Shown here in pieces: positions 16,510-20,728 of a DNA stretch of 20,728 bases. The notes beneath the pieces were generated by a model. That model searched no databases. It saw only the letters and a program-made list of their open reading frames with translations, and was not told the DNA's origin. The stretch's first letter is position 1; every line of letters starts with the position of its first letter. The stretch is from Pleurotus djamor (taxonomy: Eukaryota; Basidiomycota; Agaricomycetes; Agaricales; Pleurotaceae): assembly GCA_029747585.1 (NCBI GenBank), contig JAPEVF010000793.1:1-20728 (forward strand). The letters run 5' to 3'. The translations under genes and the position numbers were made by a program.

Positions 16510-17516
16510 ATGACTGTTCTCAAGCCCAACCATATCTACCACAGTAGCCCAACGNAAAAAACGACTCATTGGTGCCATTGAAGCCGGAAATTCTGTGCCC
16601 AAAGCTGCAGAAATTGTTGGGATCCCATCATCGAGGGCACATGACATCTACAAAAAGTATCAGATGACTGGCTCCACAACAAATCTTCCTTGCTCTGGTT
16701 GTCCTCCCATTCTCTTGGATACTATCCAAGTAGTACAGGCAAATGCGCCTTGATCAGAAACACGTTAAAAAACCAACAAAAACTTTCCGTGAGCTTGGTA
16801 ATGAAACCACCCCCAAAGTCTCTGCCACAACAGTACAAAACATTCTCGAGTCCAAGGGATACCACCAGCAGGTTGCCAGACGCATCCCTTACCTTTCTCT
16901 TACTCAAAAACGGAAACGGAAGGCCTGGGCTATGGTTTTTGAAATGTGGGAGAAGGGAAAATGGAGGGATATCATTTTTTCAGATGAGTCATACATCCAA
17001 CTTGACGATAAAGCCACATGTGTTCATGTCACATGGAAGGCTCACGAGGAAATGAAGGAAAACTGTGTTCTAGGAGCCTTTAAGCAGTTGCAACTACACA
17101 TAATGGTCTGGGGGTGTGTCAAATGGGGGAGGAAGGGGCCTCTCATTGTGTTGGAGTACCATGGAGGCCGAGGACATGGGATGGACTTGAAACGTTACCA
17201 AGAACAAGTCCTTGATCAAACTCTACTGCCATTTTACAACCAACTCAAGTCCCTCAAACGTCACATTTGGTTCCAAAAGGACGGCACCCCCAGTCATTCA
17301 AGTAAATCTATGAAACAATGGTTCATCTCAAGAAAGGTCCTACTTCTCCCACGCCCTCCTTTATCACCTGATCTTAATTCTATAGAGTCTGTTTGGCACA
17401 ACTTCAAGGCTGGTCTTTGAAAACTTGCTCAAAACTTGTGTCATGGTCAGGCATCATGCAAGGACTGTCAAGAGAAGATTTGAGGTCAACTATCATGGCT
17501 CCTGTCTTTCCTGTAA
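16510..17516 (+). pseudogene. Tc1-like transposase, inactivated
   Basis: The nuclear cut-and-paste transposase of a Tc1/mariner element. The helix-turn-helix part (from 16556: LIGAIEAG, KAAEIVGIPSSRAHDIYKKY) is in frame with the ATG at 16510 only if the N at 16555 is dropped. A one-base frame change near 16735 leads to the main frame (16743-17420). That frame carries FRELGNE, the first catalytic Asp in FSDES, the second in QKDGTPSH and the Glu in SPDLNSIESVW. After a TGA (17418-17420; CGA would give Arg) the reading continues as KLAQNLCHGQAS, meets a second TGA (17481-17483) and ends at 17514-17516. All catalytic residues remain, but two stops and at least one frameshift disable it. The N and the frameshift could be sequence errors. 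Confidence 0.87.
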
Positions 17517-17764
17517 ATCCTGGCATTTCAACTACAGCGCCAACCCTGTTCTCCAAAAAGTTTGACAGTCTTTGCTTGTTCTGGAAGAACAAAAAGCTTA
17601 AGGTGGGTAGTAGCCTCAACCTAGTATTGTGTTTAGGTCATATTGCCTTTTATGGCCGTCATGTTGGTACGCACCACAGCCAATGACCTGATTTTCAAGA
17701 TGAATGTTGGCATTGGTCCCTACTGATCTCAGATGAGAACCAGTGGGCACCAGAGATCAAACCA
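17517..17764. other. No gene; junction between Tc1 relic and the next gene relic
   Basis: It may hold the degenerate right terminal repeat of the Tc1-like element near 17552-17569. Nothing else is recognised. Confidence 0.4.
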
Positions 17765-20652
17765 TTGCACTCTGGAGCATTGCCACCCTCTCAATGTGCC
17801 AACATTTCTGGCTCTACTCCCGCAGCCCATTCTAGCCATTGTGCTGTTCAGTGTGTCCTGCCTCAGGCCACATGCCACACCTTGCAGAGAGACACATCAT
17901 ATCAGTGCGGATATCGATATGGCACTCACTTTGATGAGTTGTTGAAAGACATCACAAAGGAGCGTCTTATGCATATGGACATGCCTGCAGAGGTTAAGTT
18001 CCACTTCAAAAATGGCAAGTACCATTGGATGCCCATGCCCACCATGATATGCCTCATTCCCAGTATACCTTTCATATACGAGCTTGATTCTACTAGGGCT
18101 GTCTTGACAATTGCATGTCTTTACACAAGCCGCTCAAGGAGGGTTATTGTACAATGTTGTGGATTTGGAGGGATAGGGTCAAAGAGGGTGATAATATGGG
18201 GAATAGTATGAACAGTGCAAAACAATACCCAGTCAGCACGCAATCAGATCTCCTCAGCACTCATCCAGCTTCACAAGATCTGGAATCTTCTTCTCCCCAA
18301 AACAGTATCAAAATTTGAATACGACATGGTTCAATTCGATGCAATTGACAACAACATCTTCTCTTTTGATGATATTGATATTGAACAGGGCCCTACGAGT
18401 CTTCAACTCAACATCTCGTCATATGGCAAGTCTTTTGCAGAGTCTATTGGGTGGCAGAGCACATGGCATACCAATGAAAATGACTCAATCTGCCATTGGA
18501 CAATGCTGGTTATAATGCTCAGGATTCCAGAACGTATGTGACATGGTTTTACGAGGTAGACAAGGGTACTCACATCATGATAGGTAGTGACCCAGGGCCC
18601 TTTCTTCTTGGATGCCCGGGACTGTATGTGCGTGAGGAAAACCTATCTTGCATTGTTGTCTTCTTCAAAGGCAACGATCTACACACGGGGTTTCCGCCTT
18701 CCATTGACGGAGAAGCATGAAAGACGTACATGGATACCCTGGCCAATGTCTCCGATCGGACAGATGCGGTGAATTGTGCAGTGTATGTCTGTTATCTTTC
18801 CGGAGCTGGCATTGAACGGCAGGTGAGTATGGCCTACTCACCTGCCGTCCACTTTGGCAATGCAAATGTCAGTCTCAATCACAAGACAAAGCAATGCACC
18901 TTTGCCACTTACAGAGAGCATATTCTTGGTGGACTAGATGCTTTTGCCAATTGCATGGGCCGCGAGGCACTGTTCGCCTTTAGTAATATGTTGGCTCACT
19001 CAGGACTGTGTCTTGACCTTTCTCCCAACAAAATTCTCTCATCCATCACATTTGCGGACAAGGATGGAACAAAGCACTCCCTAAAATGCCTCCCTGCTGG
19101 CTTCCATCTGTGGGACGACCACGAAGATCTCACACAAAAGCATGGGTGGTATATGTGGTATAAGGACCAGTGTGTCTGAATACATATACTGATGCATAAA
19201 GCTGATTACAAGGCCAATGCTCAAAGCGCTCTTCAGGCAGCGGCCTCTGCTGCCACTCCAAAGACAGCCAGGTGTCCAATGAAGCCTCAGCGCACTGCAA
19301 TGCTGGGACAATTGTTACCAGCAAATGAACAATCTGTGAAACCTAGCGGCGAAGGTGGAACAGGATCTCCTCAAAATGCCAACCAAGCTGATGCCGGTGT
19401 AAGCCTATGTAAGTTGAACTGATTTCCTCAAACAAGTCTTACTGATATTCCAATATGCAGCAAGCAATACCATCTCAACCAGCTCTCCTCTCAGATACCC
19501 AGAGCTGGAATTGTGTTCTTGATCAGCACAACATCTAAATGAATTATTGCCACAACCAAGTCAATGACAACGCAAAAGCTGTGAGTTCCTCAGCCAGTTG
19601 TGCAAAGAGGCCAACTAATCTGTTGAGGGTGCAGTGGTGCGGTGCCGATCCTCTGGTAGTCCTGAAGCAAGACACAGCAAACACCAATGCCATCAACACC
19701 ACCAACCTGCGCCATTCTCTATGCCTGGAAATGCATCACTGCAAGCAGATGGCAATGACAGCAATGACGAAGAACTTCCAGAGAATGAGTACGAGGTGGA
19801 CGGCATCCTTGGGTATCATGTTTATGTAGGCCTGCACACCAAAATTATCAAAGCAATTCAGATAAATACTAATTCATTATTTAGATCACTGAAGGACCAG
19901 AATGGCTGATTCAGTGGACTGGCTATGACAAGGCATATAATGAATGGCGATCATGGAAGGATGTTCAGTACGTGACAGTTTTTCCAACTTGGATATTCTC
20001 ATTGAGTGTCCATGGTTAACTGTTTAGAGGATGTCGAGACTTAATCAAGGAATTCAACAAGACCCACAGTGTCACTCTCACCACTGTGAATCGGCATGAG
20101 GTCGGAGCAGCGTACACACAAGATACTGTCAAACTAATCCAGAACCTATTCTGCCATGAGCGACTGACTAGGCTACTGGATTTGCTGCAGTCCTTGCATG
20201 TGGACGTCACAGAGCCTGCTGTCTACTACAAACGACATGCCAAAATGTCTTTCCAGGGTGCAAACAACCATATGCTAGACCGTATTGTGCAGAACAGCGC
20301 ACACGATGTACAGTTTTCCAGCGAGAGCGGCACTGCGAAAATTGTGACTCAGCATATCTTTGCACAGCTGGAAGAAGTCTGCGTATCCTTACCTGAAGCC
20401 GCAGGAGTCCTAAAACTGGCCAATTCACTTGAATGTCAGCAGACATTTGATCTCTGCCGCTTGCTACATATCATTTACCACTGGACACTTCATCTTGGCC
20501 CAAAAACTGCAGGGACGCTGTTAGAGGAGGATATCACAGGGTCTGCAAGTATTTATCAACCTCTTCTAAATTGGATTATCAAATTTGTTCGAGATACCAT
20601 GATCAACAAAGCTTGCCAACGTCAACGCAAAGGTGAGTTTGCGAGCAACTGA
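17765..20652 (+). pseudogene. Multi-exon gene relic with C-terminal chromodomain-like region
   Basis: I believe this is one gene of a large uncharacterised family in mushroom genomes, recalled but not searched. Blocks in order: 17765-18140 (CGYRYGTHFDELL, IPFIYELDSTRAVLTIACLY); 18215-18490 (FEYDMVQFDAIDNNIFSFDD); 18496-19179 (WFYEVDKGTHIMIGSDPGPF, LGCPGLYVRE); 19192-19400; 19465-19580; 19628-19825; 19885-19967; 20028-20632. Predicted introns: about 19399-19464, 19581-19627, 19826-19884 and 19968-20027. The chromodomain-like part (NEYEVDGILGYH, EGPEWLIQWTGYD, NEWRSWKDV) spans two introns. Lesions: about three frame changes before 18500, TGA at 18718 and 19177, TAA at 19536. A good splice donor (gtgagt, 20633) is followed after 25 bases by an LTR, which cuts off the rest. 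Read without that splice the frame stops at 20652. Start uncertain. Function unknown. Confidence 0.6.
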
Positions 20653-20657
20653 CAAAT

Positions 20658-20728
20658 GTTAGACCCTATCCAGAGAGGGGCTATAGGGTGAGCGTAGGCC
20701 AAGATGTTGGCCGAGTGAACGAGATGGG
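20658..20728 (+). repeat. LTR start, third family (cut by window edge)
   Basis: TGTTAGACC opens a sequence that aligns with 6679 onward (shared atccagagaggggctatag and gagcgtaggcc). More loosely, its first 26 bases resemble the start of the Gypsy LTR at 5303 (both have agaggggct about 16 bases in). The TG start and the abrupt end of the gene's intron at the same point support a boundary here. The sense strand is not known. Confidence 0.6.

Overview
The window looks like a transposon-rich stretch of a mushroom-forming (Agaricomycete) fungal genome. Reasons: very short GT-AG introns (45-61 bp) with fungal branch-site-like sequence, a Ty3/Gypsy chromovirus, a two-gene PIF/Harbinger element, a Tc1-like element, and gene relics of types I associate with basidiomycetes. 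Species is not determinable from the sequence. Seven N positions and small homopolymer differences point to draft-quality sequence.

Layout. (1) 1-6080, minus strand: a nearly complete Ty3/Gypsy chromovirus. Its gag-pol frame is open for 1,733 codons from 5199 to the window edge. It is flanked by the tail of its 3' LTR (1-115) and a full 5' LTR (5303-6080), with a polypurine tract and a self-priming type primer-binding site. (2) 6081-7919: an unidentified stretch, then a degraded LTR-like repeat split by a solo LTR of the same Gypsy family (6980-7749, 5-bp target duplication gggac). (3) 7920-8842: unassigned, protein-like but broken sequence. (4) 8843-9472 and 14998-15627: two 630-bp copies of a second LTR family in opposite orientation. 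(5) Between them, 9473-14997 carries a broken Myb/SANT-like gene (minus strand, 9944-14728). A 3.57-kb Harbinger element (10385-13952) has inserted in it, with a decayed transposase gene on plus and an intact five-exon DNA-binding-protein gene on minus. (6) 15628-16418: nothing recognised. (7) 16420-about 17570: a Tc1-like relic. (8) 17765-20632: a multi-exon gene relic ending in a chromodomain-like region, cut at a splice donor by another LTR (20658-window end).

Most striking: the four 5-bp flanks of the inverted 630-bp LTR pair match crosswise (atctg/cagat and gtggt/accac). This is the signature of recombination between two oppositely oriented solo LTRs that inverted the 5.5-kb segment 9473-14997. 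Turning the segment back gives both LTRs perfect target duplications. A second unexplained pattern is that two CpG-containing words (AACGSCGTT and GGGATTCG) recur 12 and 14 times in the Gypsy element, in all three codon phases, about a hundredfold more than expected.

How the parts relate: this is a record of successive nested insertion and decay. Reading frames outside the Gypsy element carry TGA/TAA stops explainable by single transitions, and the three mismatches between the Harbinger terminal repeats are all at CpG. Both fit methylation-driven decay. The Gypsy frame by contrast is untouched and may be recent.
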